Shown here: positions 23,688 through 36,100 of the stretch, piece by piece
Layout of the letters: the number at the start of each line of letters is the position of its first letter
Position numbering within the stretch: the first letter of the stretch is position 1
Source of the DNA: Hofstenia miamia
Lineage: Eukaryota > Xenacoelomorpha > Acoela > Hofsteniidae
Assembly (NCBI GenBank): GCA_900660155.1
Contig: CABFPE010000021.1
Coordinates: 1,176,338 to 1,240,337, forward strand
Length of the DNA stretch: 64,000 nucleotides
Direction of reading: 5' to 3'
Made by a program: the position numbers and the translations under genes
The notes under the pieces: generated by a model
What the model was told of the DNA's origin: nothing
What the model saw: the letters and a program-made list of their open reading frames with translations, nothing else
Databases searched by the model: none

Positions 23688-23726
<39 letters not shown>
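23688..23726. repeat. (TA)n microsatellite
   Basis: TA repeat followed by AGAGATATTA-like short repeats up to about 23775. Confidence 0.95.
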
Positions 23727-23729
<3 letters not shown>

Positions 23730-24297
23730 GATATATTATAGAGAAATATTATTAGAGATATTAGAGAAGATATTATTAACACATAAAGGCAAACCCGTCA
23801 GGATCATACTTATCTATTTCTCTATGTTTGGATAACTTGGAATTGGAATTATTAAATTTTATAAAAAGATATTAACAGCAAAATAGAAGGCGATGTTTCT
23901 CTTGAAATTAGACGTTCAAGAAATTTGTTATATTAATAAAAAAATTTCAATTGTTGCAATCATATCTATTACGCTTAATAAAAATGCGAATAAAATTTTT
24001 CAATTACTGATTTGTAATTATTAAATTATATTTCTACGGTCAATGAATTGTTTAGTAATTATATTTGGACAAATTAATGTAGCTTCAACAAGAATTTAAA
24101 GCTAGTATGGACACATCACGAGCTAACTTAGTTTTTCTTCAAATTTGGATAAAGAGTGACAAAAAGAATTGAATGATAAAAAATTAATCATTCTAATTAA
24201 ACATTTTTATCAATTATATGTATTTTCTCATGTCTTTCTTCTTCCATACAAGAAAAAAGAAACAATTTCTGTACAAAAGTATATTCTAGATCCACCC

Positions 24298-24317
24298 TGA
24301 TATATATATTTATATAC

Positions 24318-24354
<37 letters not shown>

Positions 24355-24442
24355 NTTTCTTTAATTGCTTCTGCTATTTTGGTGTTCTTTGTTCTGATTA
24401 TGATGTCAAAATTATTTTCTTTCTATATATATATATATATAT

Positions 24443-24473
<31 letters not shown>

Positions 24474-24475
24474 AT
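24298..24475. repeat. (TA)n cluster with a single N
   Basis: TA runs at 24298-24354 and 24424-24472 surround a unique 70-base stretch. One N stands at 24355, directly after the first run, as it does at the false join at 29349. It may also mark a join. Confidence 0.9.
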
Positions 24476-25598
24476 TGCCATATCAAATTTAATAGTTAAT
24501 TTCAAGACAAATTATTGCATAAAAAACTACATTTTGAAATATATATCAGAAAAAAATTGTTATTAAGCCAATTTTTAACAAAAAATTAAAAAAATTTCAG
24601 TAAACAACAGGACTATTGCAAAATATATATAAGAATTACATTACTTACAAAGATAGTAAAATAATATTGAAATTCATATTCTCTGTATTCATAAATTTTG
24701 TTCAATGCAGAAAAATTTAAAAAATAATGATAGTCTAAAACCAAATTTTCAAATATACATTAACATAATCAAAATCATGTTTCATTAAATTATATCTTTC
24801 AGTGAGGCAAAATACTTGGGGAGAGGCTTTTTACTGATATCAATTTTTAGAAAATCACATTTTGCTAGCTTTCACAATTTTTCAGCAAATGAACCCCAAA
24901 CATTCACAACATATAATTTTTTATTCAAGCACGAACCGTTAAAAATTTTTATTGAAAAATAACCAGTTCTTAATCATTTGCATGTAACCGCGTATGAACA
25001 CGCACATATACGAAATAAGCACTATTTATTAACAAAGCTTGATGCGTCTAGATTATTTGTATTTTATTGGCCACTATAAGAAATAAAAAGCTCAAGATAA
25101 GAGCCCCTTGTAAATTTTTTAGGAGTACAGCCCTGACTACACACTATTATTAGTATTATTATCATAAACACGTCCGATCAGAAAGATTTGAATCAACTAT
25201 AGGAAAATATTATTGAAGATTATAATTATGTCCTACATCTATTGATTTCTGGTTTTTAGCAATTATGTAGTTCTTTTTAATTTCCTTATGAAAAGTACTT
25301 TAAAGTGTTTTAAGTAATCGTGTGGAAGATACAATTAAAGAAATTGCAAAAGAGTTCAGTTTCCTTAAAATATTGATCGTTATTGATTAGAAAAAAGGTT
25401 GATCGGTATTGATAGCGATAAAAAACAAGTATCGATTATCCTACTATTGTAAATTGTGGAATTTTGGAAGCTCTTCCTGAACATAATTTTTCCATGGAAT
25501 AAAAAGTTTTGTTCAACTTAAAAATAGTGTTTTGTTAAATTAATTGTCTTAGATCTGATCTACCCACACCCATCCTCACGTCAAATTCAAATGTTAAC
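24476..25598. other. AT-rich DNA, nothing recognised
   Basis: No ORF, RNA gene or repeat pair supported. Confidence 0.5.
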
Positions 25599-27828
25599 GC
25601 TAACACTGCTTATTTTGACTTTCATAAAACCGTATGCAAATAATAGAAAAAGCATAAGTGTTTAATTTAAAATTATATGCCTAAATCTTGGAAAAATATA
25701 GCAAAGACAAATTTGTTATTCTAATTCTAAGCGATGTTCTAAGAAACTATAAAACACTCAACAATTATTACGAAAACCTTTTAACTTTTTAGAAGAATGA
25801 GAAACTCATGTCTAAATATCTAAATAGTTAAGTCTTTCTTTACATGCTTAAGGGGAATCAAGAAAAAGTTAGACGTTTAAATAGATCATTTTGAACGCCA
25901 TAGTTCTTGATTTTAGAGGGTACTTCATCATGATTAAACCCATTTAATATAACTTAGAATCTGTTTTCATTTTAGAATTTTATGTCATGCGTGAATTTGT
26001 CCTAAAGTCTATTTACTCATCAAAACATAAAGTGTTCTCAAAAGAATTTATATTTTGATACAAGAGGCCTAGTACTAAATCACATGTAGTAATTAAATTG
26101 GGTGGGAAAGAAATTCAATTTTTAAAATTTTTCCCATAAGCAATTTGTTCGTTCTTGCACTTATGTGGCTCATTGTACTCAAATTGTTTTATTAAACTAA
26201 TTATAACTTTTGGGGTATTATAGGTTATATACATAAGTTTAATTTTTTCCTAGAATTTATATTAGAACAAAAGACTGTTTTGTTCAATTATCCATCCATT
26301 GCGAATTCGAAAGCAATTGCCTAAGAACAGTCCCAAATGCACGCGAAGTATTTTGTTCAACTTTACTCCTAAAGTTTTTTGAACGGCCTTCAAAATATCA
26401 ATTTTCCGTCCGACATAATTTCCCTATTCGTAATAACACCGTAAGGCCAAGGATTTTTTAGCAATTAACCTTTCTTTTCATTTATTTTACGCACATATAC
26501 GACCTTACTTACAGTTAATTGAAAGCCATTGTAAACAAACTTTTCGTTAGAAATATTAAAAAATTATTAATAACAATACAGCTCAAACATAAAATATGTT
26601 CATTCTATTTAACTTGGAGCATTTCCTATTGTTAATTTCAACTATTCATCAAACTAGATGTCCATTTTTTATTAGTGTATTGTATCCAACATTAATGTGA
26701 TCATCCTTATTGATTTAGGCAATACCAAATGTTAGAAAAATATACAGAAAATAATAAATTTTAAGTTTTGTGTATAAGTGAGATGTATATTAATCTTTAT
26801 ATAAAACATTAGTGTATAAATATATTATTTTTAAAAAAATTGTTTTATATGTCGTGTCCATCAAAGTCATTCGATACGAACCGAGATGACCTGTGTCAAA
26901 AATTCGAAAAATTGTGAGTCAAAGTTATTCACTTATCAAATTTGAAAAATATTTAATTGGAATGGGTTAGGGTTAGGGCTAAACAAATTTAATGATTTTA
27001 CTAAATTTTACTCTTATTAGTATTCACATCAATAAAGTTTTTTTAACACCATTAGTACACATTTACAAATTAATCTAGTTCGACTGTCTGGACCTTGGTT
27101 TGGTAGGGGGCCATCAATTATCTTCGGGTTGTATTAGGTAGTAGGCTTAAATTGTTGCCCAGTTTGTTATGATCTGTAAGACATACAACTTTTAAAGCAA
27201 TCGATATCCATTTCAAAACATTTTCTCAAGCATGTTTGAACTGCATCCCTAAATGCTCTAGAAGGGTAAAAGGTGTTTCCAGTTGGTTAAATAGGCCATG
27301 CTTCCTCAAATGTTCAGTGTTTGGATTCCAAAGTTGAGCCTTTTGCTGAATAGAATAACATTTGTTGAAAATTATATCGTTTGTACTATTCGGTAAATTT
27401 GAGATTACATTACACGAAATTTGAGCTTCAAATGTTCCAAATTATTTAATTTAATAAACTGTTGGTGCTTTGTGTTTGAAATTACTTTCTGAATCTATCA
27501 GATTTCATATTAACAAGGCCAAGGAATGATCTTAAGCCATCTTCCTTTTTATAATTCTTTTATAGTTCTTTTGATATGTTTATAATTGGTTTGTATGTTT
27601 TTCACAATTCATTTTATTTGGACTGTGCGTCTGAATTGAATAATTGCAAAAGCTTGCTTGCAGCTTGCTTTGCAATTTTTTTACCTAAAAAATTTGAAAT
27701 TGTGACCAAAAATTTTTGACTTTTTTACTTAAAAATACCTAAAAATTGACCTAAAGTGTATTCTATACTAAACATAATCAACTAGGTAGTATAAAGCACC
27801 AATGCAGAACTGCCCATTATTATATTGT

Positions 27829-28315
27829 CTAAGGCATGCTTTTTAACATTGAGAAGAATCTTTCTATGGAAGCAGGAGAACACTTGCTATTTTCAGCAGT
27901 CCATATTCTATAAGATTTAATGAACCGATTATTCATTAATTCATGTAATCTATAATTTTCAAATTTCGGCAAAGCAACCAAATTTAAGGTTGACTCAAAC
28001 TCAAAGCATTTTACAAGTTCAATTTAATTCATAATATTTTGCATTAATAATAATAATATAGGTTTCATTTCCTGTGGAACAATCCAAATAGGAAATTGTA
28101 CATCACAATAAATAAGCACTATAATAATTAGAGCATGTTGAAAACTTCTCCTTGAAGAAAGTTAATTGTACATGGTATGAATGTTCGTTGATATGTTTCA
28201 GTGTTGCATTTGTAGGATCGAAATTCAGATTTAGTTGCTGAGTGATGTGATAAATGAGCTGACAGTGTAGTGGATGGGTTGAATCGTCCATTATTCGACG
28301 CTTCAGTCCTTGCAC
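27829..28315 (-). pseudogene. unrecognised protein remnant, possibly transposase
   Basis: Two open stretches on the minus strand appear to belong together but lie in different frames. 28103-28315 includes GLKRRIMDDSTHPLHCQLIY. 27829-28085 includes FPIWIVPQEMKPILLLLMQ, then FEFESTLNLVALPKFENYRL and SPASIERFFSML before a stop. The ending SPASIERFFS recalls the SSA..ER.FS box of hAT dimerisation domains. DDSTHPLH recalls a block in some LINE ORF2 tails. The two hints conflict, so I name no family. An internal stop and a frame change show it is broken. An identical copy lies at 31580-32066. Confidence 0.35.
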
Positions 28316-28489
28316 ATCGCTTACGATTGTTCTGATTAATAAGGTCTGTTAAAGCTGATATAATTTATGATATAATTTATCTTTTTATCACAAGCGGGTA
28401 AAACTAACAAAATGTATAGCATAAAATAATAAACATTACAGAAGGTGCAAACTACAATAGTAAAAATATACACGAATAAATAACATCGT

Positions 28490-29220
28490 TAATGCAAGTC
28501 TTTGTGTGTTGACGTATGTTGGAAAGTGTGAAAGGAAATGTGTTACTATCTCTTAAGAGTAATTGAAAAAATCCTTAAATTTTTTTATAAATTTTTTATA
28601 ATAAGTTTCTGATCGGGATTCATAATCCAGTTTGCTTCAGAGTTCAATTTGGCTATGGAGAAAGCTGCTGAACGATTTTTCTACTGATAACAATTTGCAT
28701 GCTCAACTGTTTACTCTTAATTATAATTAAAAAAAACATTAGTAAGGGGCATTTTGCTGTACATTTAAGTATAATGCTTGGAACTTATTTTTGATTTTGG
28801 CAAAAGCGAACCAAAACAGTGTGTTTCTGTCTAAAAACTTTTATAGTTAAAGCTTTTAGAGGTATATTGTAATAATAAAAGTATTTAATAGCTGTTTATG
28901 GTGTTCAGATGAAAAATTCCTTAAATGATAAAGATATCTTACTCAAATAACCATTTTGCAATGTTTATTGATTAGGCCAACTTCAGTTTTTCTTTTAAAC
29001 CCATTACATTCTCAACACAACTAAGCGAAGATATAGTGAAATGCGTTTTATTAACATGTAAATTATATGTTCATTTAAGTTGAAGTAATGGGTTAAATCT
29101 TCATTGTCCGATTGTAGATTCTTGGTTGCTTTAAATGAATTTTCGTCTGACGTTATTAAACATATGCTTTCGATATGCTGGGAGATCTCAGATATCATTT
29201 ACGTTAAATGAGATTGGTAA
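28490..29220 (-). mobile_element. decayed LINE fragment related to the one at 11.2-12.7 kb
   Basis: The minus frame 29004-29198 reads CLITSDENSFKATKNLQSDN then EDLTHYFNLNE. It aligns with CLISTAKNAFDATKNLQTDI then EKLSNYFTSNQ of the 11540-12028 reverse transcriptase. Further down, 28556-28650 reads KLDYESRSETYYKKF, matching NLDYETQIEKNYKKF near 12430-12480. The order and strand are consistent with one element truncated on its 5' side. The catalytic box region is lost. It is older or more decayed than the plus-strand copy. Confidence 0.75.
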
Positions 29221-29306
29221 ATATTTTTTAACACAATTTGGTTTGTGTTAACCTCCCAATGAGGTTAAATAGTCTATATTTTGTTTATCATTTTTCAAAT
29301 ATTTTG

Positions 29307-29348
<42 letters not shown>

Positions 29349-29349
29349 N
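29349..29349. other. single N at the join of the two 3.75 kb copies
   Basis: One undetermined base between the TA tail of copy 1 and the first base of copy 2. Confidence 0.99.
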
Positions 29350-31579
29350 GCTAACACTGCTTATTTTGACTTTCATAAAACCGTATGCAAATAATAGAAA
29401 AAGCATAAGTGTTTAATTTAAAATTATATGCCTAAATCTTGGAAAAATATAGCAAAGACAAATTTGTTATTCTAATTCTAAGCGATGTTCTAAGAAACTA
29501 TAAAACACTCAACAATTATTACGAAAACCTTTTAACTTTTTAGAAGAATGAGAAACTCATGTCTAAATATCTAAATAGTTAAGTCTTTCTTTACATGCTT
29601 AAGGGGAATCAAGAAAAAGTTAGACGTTTAAATAGATCATTTTGAACGCCATAGTTCTTGATTTTAGAGGGTACTTCATCATGATTAAACCCATTTAATA
29701 TAACTTAGAATCTGTTTTCATTTTAGAATTTTATGTCATGCGTGAATTTGTCCTAAAGTCTATTTACTCATCAAAACATAAAGTGTTCTCAAAAGAATTT
29801 ATATTTTGATACAAGAGGCCTAGTACTAAATCACATGTAGTAATTAAATTGGGTGGGAAAGAAATTCAATTTTTAAAATTTTTCCCATAAGCAATTTGTT
29901 CGTTCTTGCACTTATGTGGCTCATTGTACTCAAATTGTTTTATTAAACTAATTATAACTTTTGGGGTATTATAGGTTATATACATAAGTTTAATTTTTTC
30001 CTAGAATTTATATTAGAACAAAAGACTGTTTTGTTCAATTATCCATCCATTGCGAATTCGAAAGCAATTGCCTAAGAACAGTCCCAAATGCACGCGAAGT
30101 ATTTTGTTCAACTTTACTCCTAAAGTTTTTTGAACGGCCTTCAAAATATCAATTTTCCGTCCGACATAATTTCCCTATTCGTAATAACACCGTAAGGCCA
30201 AGGATTTTTTAGCAATTAACCTTTCTTTTCATTTATTTTACGCACATATACGACCTTACTTACAGTTAATTGAAAGCCATTGTAAACAAACTTTTCGTTA
30301 GAAATATTAAAAAATTATTAATAACAATACAGCTCAAACATAAAATATGTTCATTCTATTTAACTTGGAGCATTTCCTATTGTTAATTTCAACTATTCAT
30401 CAAACTAGATGTCCATTTTTTATTAGTGTATTGTATCCAACATTAATGTGATCATCCTTATTGATTTAGGCAATACCAAATGTTAGAAAAATATACAGAA
30501 AATAATAAATTTTAAGTTTTGTGTATAAGTGAGATGTATATTAATCTTTATATAAAACATTAGTGTATAAATATATTATTTTTAAAAAAATTGTTTTATA
30601 TGTCGTGTCCATCAAAGTCATTCGATACGAACCGAGATGACCTGTGTCAAAAATTCGAAAAATTGTGAGTCAAAGTTATTCACTTATCAAATTTGAAAAA
30701 TATTTAATTGGAATGGGTTAGGGTTAGGGCTAAACAAATTTAATGATTTTACTAAATTTTACTCTTATTAGTATTCACATCAATAAAGTTTTTTTAACAC
30801 CATTAGTACACATTTACAAATTAATCTAGTTCGACTGTCTGGACCTTGGTTTGGTAGGGGGCCATCAATTATCTTCGGGTTGTATTAGGTAGTAGGCTTA
30901 AATTGTTGCCCAGTTTGTTATGATCTGTAAGACATACAACTTTTAAAGCAATCGATATCCATTTCAAAACATTTTCTCAAGCATGTTTGAACTGCATCCC
31001 TAAATGCTCTAGAAGGGTAAAAGGTGTTTCCAGTTGGTTAAATAGGCCATGCTTCCTCAAATGTTCAGTGTTTGGATTCCAAAGTTGAGCCTTTTGCTGA
31101 ATAGAATAACATTTGTTGAAAATTATATCGTTTGTACTATTCGGTAAATTTGAGATTACATTACACGAAATTTGAGCTTCAAATGTTCCAAATTATTTAA
31201 TTTAATAAACTGTTGGTGCTTTGTGTTTGAAATTACTTTCTGAATCTATCAGATTTCATATTAACAAGGCCAAGGAATGATCTTAAGCCATCTTCCTTTT
31301 TATAATTCTTTTATAGTTCTTTTGATATGTTTATAATTGGTTTGTATGTTTTTCACAATTCATTTTATTTGGACTGTGCGTCTGAATTGAATAATTGCAA
31401 AAGCTTGCTTGCAGCTTGCTTTGCAATTTTTTTACCTAAAAAATTTGAAATTGTGACCAAAAATTTTTGACTTTTTTACTTAAAAATACCTAAAAATTGA
31501 CCTAAAGTGTATTCTATACTAAACATAATCAACTAGGTAGTATAAAGCACCAATGCAGAACTGCCCATTATTATATTGT

Positions 31580-32066
31580 CTAAGGCATGCTTTTTAACAT
31601 TGAGAAGAATCTTTCTATGGAAGCAGGAGAACACTTGCTATTTTCAGCAGTCCATATTCTATAAGATTTAATGAACCGATTATTCATTAATTCATGTAAT
31701 CTATAATTTTCAAATTTCGGCAAAGCAACCAAATTTAAGGTTGACTCAAACTCAAAGCATTTTACAAGTTCAATTTAATTCATAATATTTTGCATTAATA
31801 ATAATAATATAGGTTTCATTTCCTGTGGAACAATCCAAATAGGAAATTGTACATCACAATAAATAAGCACTATAATAATTAGAGCATGTTGAAAACTTCT
31901 CCTTGAAGAAAGTTAATTGTACATGGTATGAATGTTCGTTGATATGTTTCAGTGTTGCATTTGTAGGATCGAAATTCAGATTTAGTTGCTGAGTGATGTG
32001 ATAAATGAGCTGACAGTGTAGTGGATGGGTTGAATCGTCCATTATTCGACGCTTCAGTCCTTGCAC
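31580..32066 (-). pseudogene. unrecognised protein remnant, duplicate of 27829-28315
   Basis: Same sequence as the copy-1 remnant. It should not be counted as an independent gene if the duplication is an assembly error. Confidence 0.35.
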
Positions 32067-32240
32067 ATCGCTTACGATTGTTCTGATTAATAAGGTCTGT
32101 TAAAGCTGATATAATTTATGATATAATTTATCTTTTTATCACAAGCGGGTAAAACTAACAAAATGTATAGCATAAAATAATAAACATTACAGAAGGTGCA
32201 AACTACAATAGTAAAAATATACACGAATAAATAACATCGT

Positions 32241-32971
32241 TAATGCAAGTCTTTGTGTGTTGACGTATGTTGGAAAGTGTGAAAGGAAATGTGTTACTAT
32301 CTCTTAAGAGTAATTGAAAAAATCCTTAAATTTTTTTATAAATTTTTTATAATAAGTTTCTGATCGGGATTCATAATCCAGTTTGCTTCAGAGTTCAATT
32401 TGGCTATGGAGAAAGCTGCTGAACGATTTTTCTACTGATAACAATTTGCATGCTCAACTGTTTACTCTTAATTATAATTAAAAAAAACATTAGTAAGGGG
32501 CATTTTGCTGTACATTTAAGTATAATGCTTGGAACTTATTTTTGATTTTGGCAAAAGCGAACCAAAACAGTGTGTTTCTGTCTAAAAACTTTTATAGTTA
32601 AAGCTTTTAGAGGTATATTGTAATAATAAAAGTATTTAATAGCTGTTTATGGTGTTCAGATGAAAAATTCCTTAAATGATAAAGATATCTTACTCAAATA
32701 ACCATTTTGCAATGTTTATTGATTAGGCCAACTTCAGTTTTTCTTTTAAACCCATTACATTCTCAACACAACTAAGCGAAGATATAGTGAAATGCGTTTT
32801 ATTAACATGTAAATTATATGTTCATTTAAGTTGAAGTAATGGGTTAAATCTTCATTGTCCGATTGTAGATTCTTGGTTGCTTTAAATGAATTTTCGTCTG
32901 ACGTTATTAAACATATGCTTTCGATATGCTGGGAGATCTCAGATATCATTTACGTTAAATGAGATTGGTAA
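32241..32971 (-). mobile_element. decayed LINE fragment, duplicate of 28490-29220
   Basis: Same sequence as the copy-1 LINE piece, including the RT block at 32755-32949. Confidence 0.7.
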
Positions 32972-33057
32972 ATATTTTTTAACACAATTTGGTTTGTGTT
33001 AACCTCCCAATGAGGTTAAATAGTCTATATTTTGTTTATCATTTTTCAAATATTTTG

Positions 33058-33104
<47 letters not shown>

Positions 33105-33111
<7 letters not shown>

Positions 33112-36100
33112 GCAAATATGGTATACATACATACAAACATACTTACCAAATAAGATTTTACACAATTGCATAATGAAAAAAAAGAAAGTCTTCAACAATT
33201 AAAAAAATCAAATTTGATTAAATATAGGGTGACTGCTGTTGACTCCCATCCTGATTTCTCAAAGAAAAATATTTTAGATTATCACAATAATTATTGTTAT
33301 CATTAATATTTTTATTTTTATTGAATTTATATATATATATAAAGTCAAATGGAAAAATAATTTTGTGATAACTAATTTAAGTGGCAATATCCTGGATAGA
33401 GATATAGGACTGCAGTTTCTAATTAAAAGCAGGCATTGATAACCTGTGATCTGATATGTTTCTGAAGAGTATTCGTCATTGAAAACAATGAAATCGAAAA
33501 CAACACGAATAAACGTTTTAAGAATTATGTGAATGAGGCACAGATTGAAAAGAAGTTTTTTATGTCTGCAGCTGCCACGCAAAATACAATGACAACTTAC
33601 TAAATCGATCTCAGGTAGGCCTAACCTGTCATGCGACAAAACATTGGTAATGTAAACAATATTCCAGCTTCTGATTCTTTATAAAAATATCGTAGCATAA
33701 AATCGATATACGTGAACAAAATTATTTAAATTTTCAGCAAGAAGCATTTGATAGAAATCACTAGTCTGAACACACCTTAAAGTGATTTTAAACTAGTAGT
33801 GCAATTCTGAACTCAATTGCAGTACTAAAAAAGTTGTTTGTTGTTTTATTTCAAAAAAATTAAAGTTAGTACATGCTGTACAATCTTCAATTTGAAAAAT
33901 GAGTTATGGAAAGGGCTACAAAGCAAAACATTACATGTTCAGTCCTTACAGGATTGTAAAACTAATTATTGTTGCATCACATGTGTATCGGCAAGTTTCG
34001 ATATATGTGGAACTTAATCGAAGAGAAGATAGAAAGGATTTGAGCAACCAAGCTGAGGAGGTAACATCAGTTACCACTCCGTGATTTTTTAATGGTTCGG
34101 AATCTAGATGTACTGATTGAGTCACCAAGATGGAGTAACAGAAATGAAAAATTAATACATAAAATTGTATAAATATAGTTCAAATATAGATCGCGTGCAA
34201 TCATTCAGAATCTGGTATCTCCTAGCTGTTTTCAAAAGAGTGAAGGTTCATTAGCAATGACAAGTTATATGAAATATTATACATTCAAGTAATAAAATGT
34301 TGTATTATATGGGAATAGTGTCACAAATTTGCAAAACCCAAATTGTGAACATTTTCAAAAGCTACACATTAATTTTTTCAGGCTAAACTAAATTACTAGT
34401 GTCACTTCAACATGGTATAGTTATAATTGTATCTTGAAGGCACCAAAAAATTATTGTTGTTTTTGAAAAATTTCAAATCGTATAATTCTAAAAAGACTTT
34501 ATTTAATTTTACATTATTTTTAAATTGTATTTTTAGTAGATTCCAAGGTCGAATATTGAGTATATTAATAAATTATTTTTTAAAATTTTTTTTCTGTGCT
34601 TAGTGCAGGTATAATTTTTTAATCTAAAATTCTGTTCACCAAAAAAAAACCTCGGTTTTTCAATCGTAATATAATGTGGTAGGTTTTTTATATGTGTAAG
34701 GGGCGTCATCATAGTATTCATCAGGATAATTTACTTTGTTAAGACCGATTAACCTTGAAATGTAATGCGAAGTTTCAGAAAAAAAATTTTTTGAAGCTTT
34801 TTAATTGAAAGCCAAGTCTCCTATGAAGTACCCATCGTCTAAGTAATTAAAATGTTTGCGCATTTTAATTCTAAATAACACAGACATTTTTTATAATTTA
34901 TTATGGTTTCTATAAACAAACTTTAAACGCACATAACTCAAGTCACATAAATATATCTAAAATCTAAAAAGACCTCAGAATAGAAAATGGTGCCTTTCAT
35001 TTTCATCTTTAATTTGCGCCCGGTCACGAACTCTTAATGAGAATTAATTAATTTAAAGAGTTTCATAAGTAGGAATTACAGAACCTATGAATAACACCCC
35101 TTCTCAAGTAACAAGGTTCAAAGGCCATTGATGGTCTATTGTTGTTTCCAATAAGTTGTTTTTGTTTTTAACCGATGGTCCATTAATGATTCAACGTTAA
35201 ATCTAACAATGAGCCATTTTTGGCTTAATTTGCTAAAATTATACATTGAATACAAAATACAATATTAAATATTTATATTTGACAGCATTCTATTAAACAT
35301 AAAAGAAGGAATTTGCTAGCTGCAATCACTATGGCAATATTGTTTTACACACATACACAATAGCTTATTACTACATAAATTTAAATTCATACGTATAGCA
35401 TAAACATATTTGAAAATTCTGAAATTATTTTTTTGAAACTATTTGAATTAAGTTAAAAAAACTTCTTTATTGACTCAGTGTTAAATTCATGGTTCGGCTA
35501 TGAATGGCCCGGCTGCTAAACGCCAATAATGGGAACAGCAATGGGCCATGACTAATTTGTAGTTTGGGTTCAGACTGGGCTATTTTGAATTATATAAATG
35601 CCAAATCAACCAACTAGTGCAACTTCTGTATAGTAACTTATTTAAAACAAACGTTTGTTATTAACAACTGTCCTTTCCTATCATCAAATTTATATTCGAT
35701 TAAAAGAAATGGATTGACGTTTGAATCCAAATAAAGACTCTGTTATTCAATTATTAAAAGTTATATTTTAGAATTTTTTAATTACTACCCTTAAAGAGAA
35801 GCAAGGAACGAATTGAATATTGAACTTTGAAATTTAAGGAGGTTCATAAATGGGAACGTTTAATGTATTTATTTGAAGTTTACCTTTTAGAATGTAGTTC
35901 TTTATCTCTCTTGGCAAATGGCTTTCGGAGCCGGAAGCTACCCAATCCTCATTGTATTTCAAAGTTTCCCGATAACAGCCGTTAATAGTAGTTGCTTGAA
36001 ACGATAACTAAATTTAGCAGAACTAGAAAGTGTTGGACTGAATAAAAAAGCAAGATTTGACTAATTTCATTCACACGTAACATTCTTCACTCTCATGATC

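Larger units (their letters stand above)
25599..29348. repeat. 3.75 kb duplicated segment, copy 1
   Basis: Starts GCTAACACTGCTTATTTTG and ends in a (TA)n run at 29306-29348. Every feature recurs 3,751 bases downstream, and I saw no base difference by eye. It contains, on the minus strand, an unrecognised coding remnant (27829-28315) and a decayed LINE piece (28490-29220). A GGGTTAGGGTTAGGG word at about 26965 is too short to call telomeric. Confidence 0.97.
29350..33100. repeat. 3.75 kb duplicated segment, copy 2
   Basis: Identical by eye to 25599-29348 at a constant offset of 3,751. Unlike copy 1, its terminal (TA)n (33057-33104) runs on into unique sequence (tcaatttgcaaatatgg). The internal features repeat: coding remnant 31580-32066 and LINE piece 32241-32971, including 32755-32949. 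Confidence 0.97.

Noticed and set aside
23194-23782. ORFs of 87 and 88 codons at 23194-23457 (+) and 23516-23782 (-)
   Set aside because: Both are driven by YIYIYI codons of TA microsatellites and show no protein features elsewhere.
26960-26985. Interstitial telomere repeat (GGGTTAGGGTTAGGG)
   Set aside because: Only about two and a half units. This length is expected by chance or from a decayed repeat, and it recurs at 30716 only because the segment is duplicated.
33274-33639. 121-codon minus-strand ORF as a host gene
   Set aside because: It ends in isoleucine-rich low-complexity sequence and has no domain, signal peptide or exon signals.
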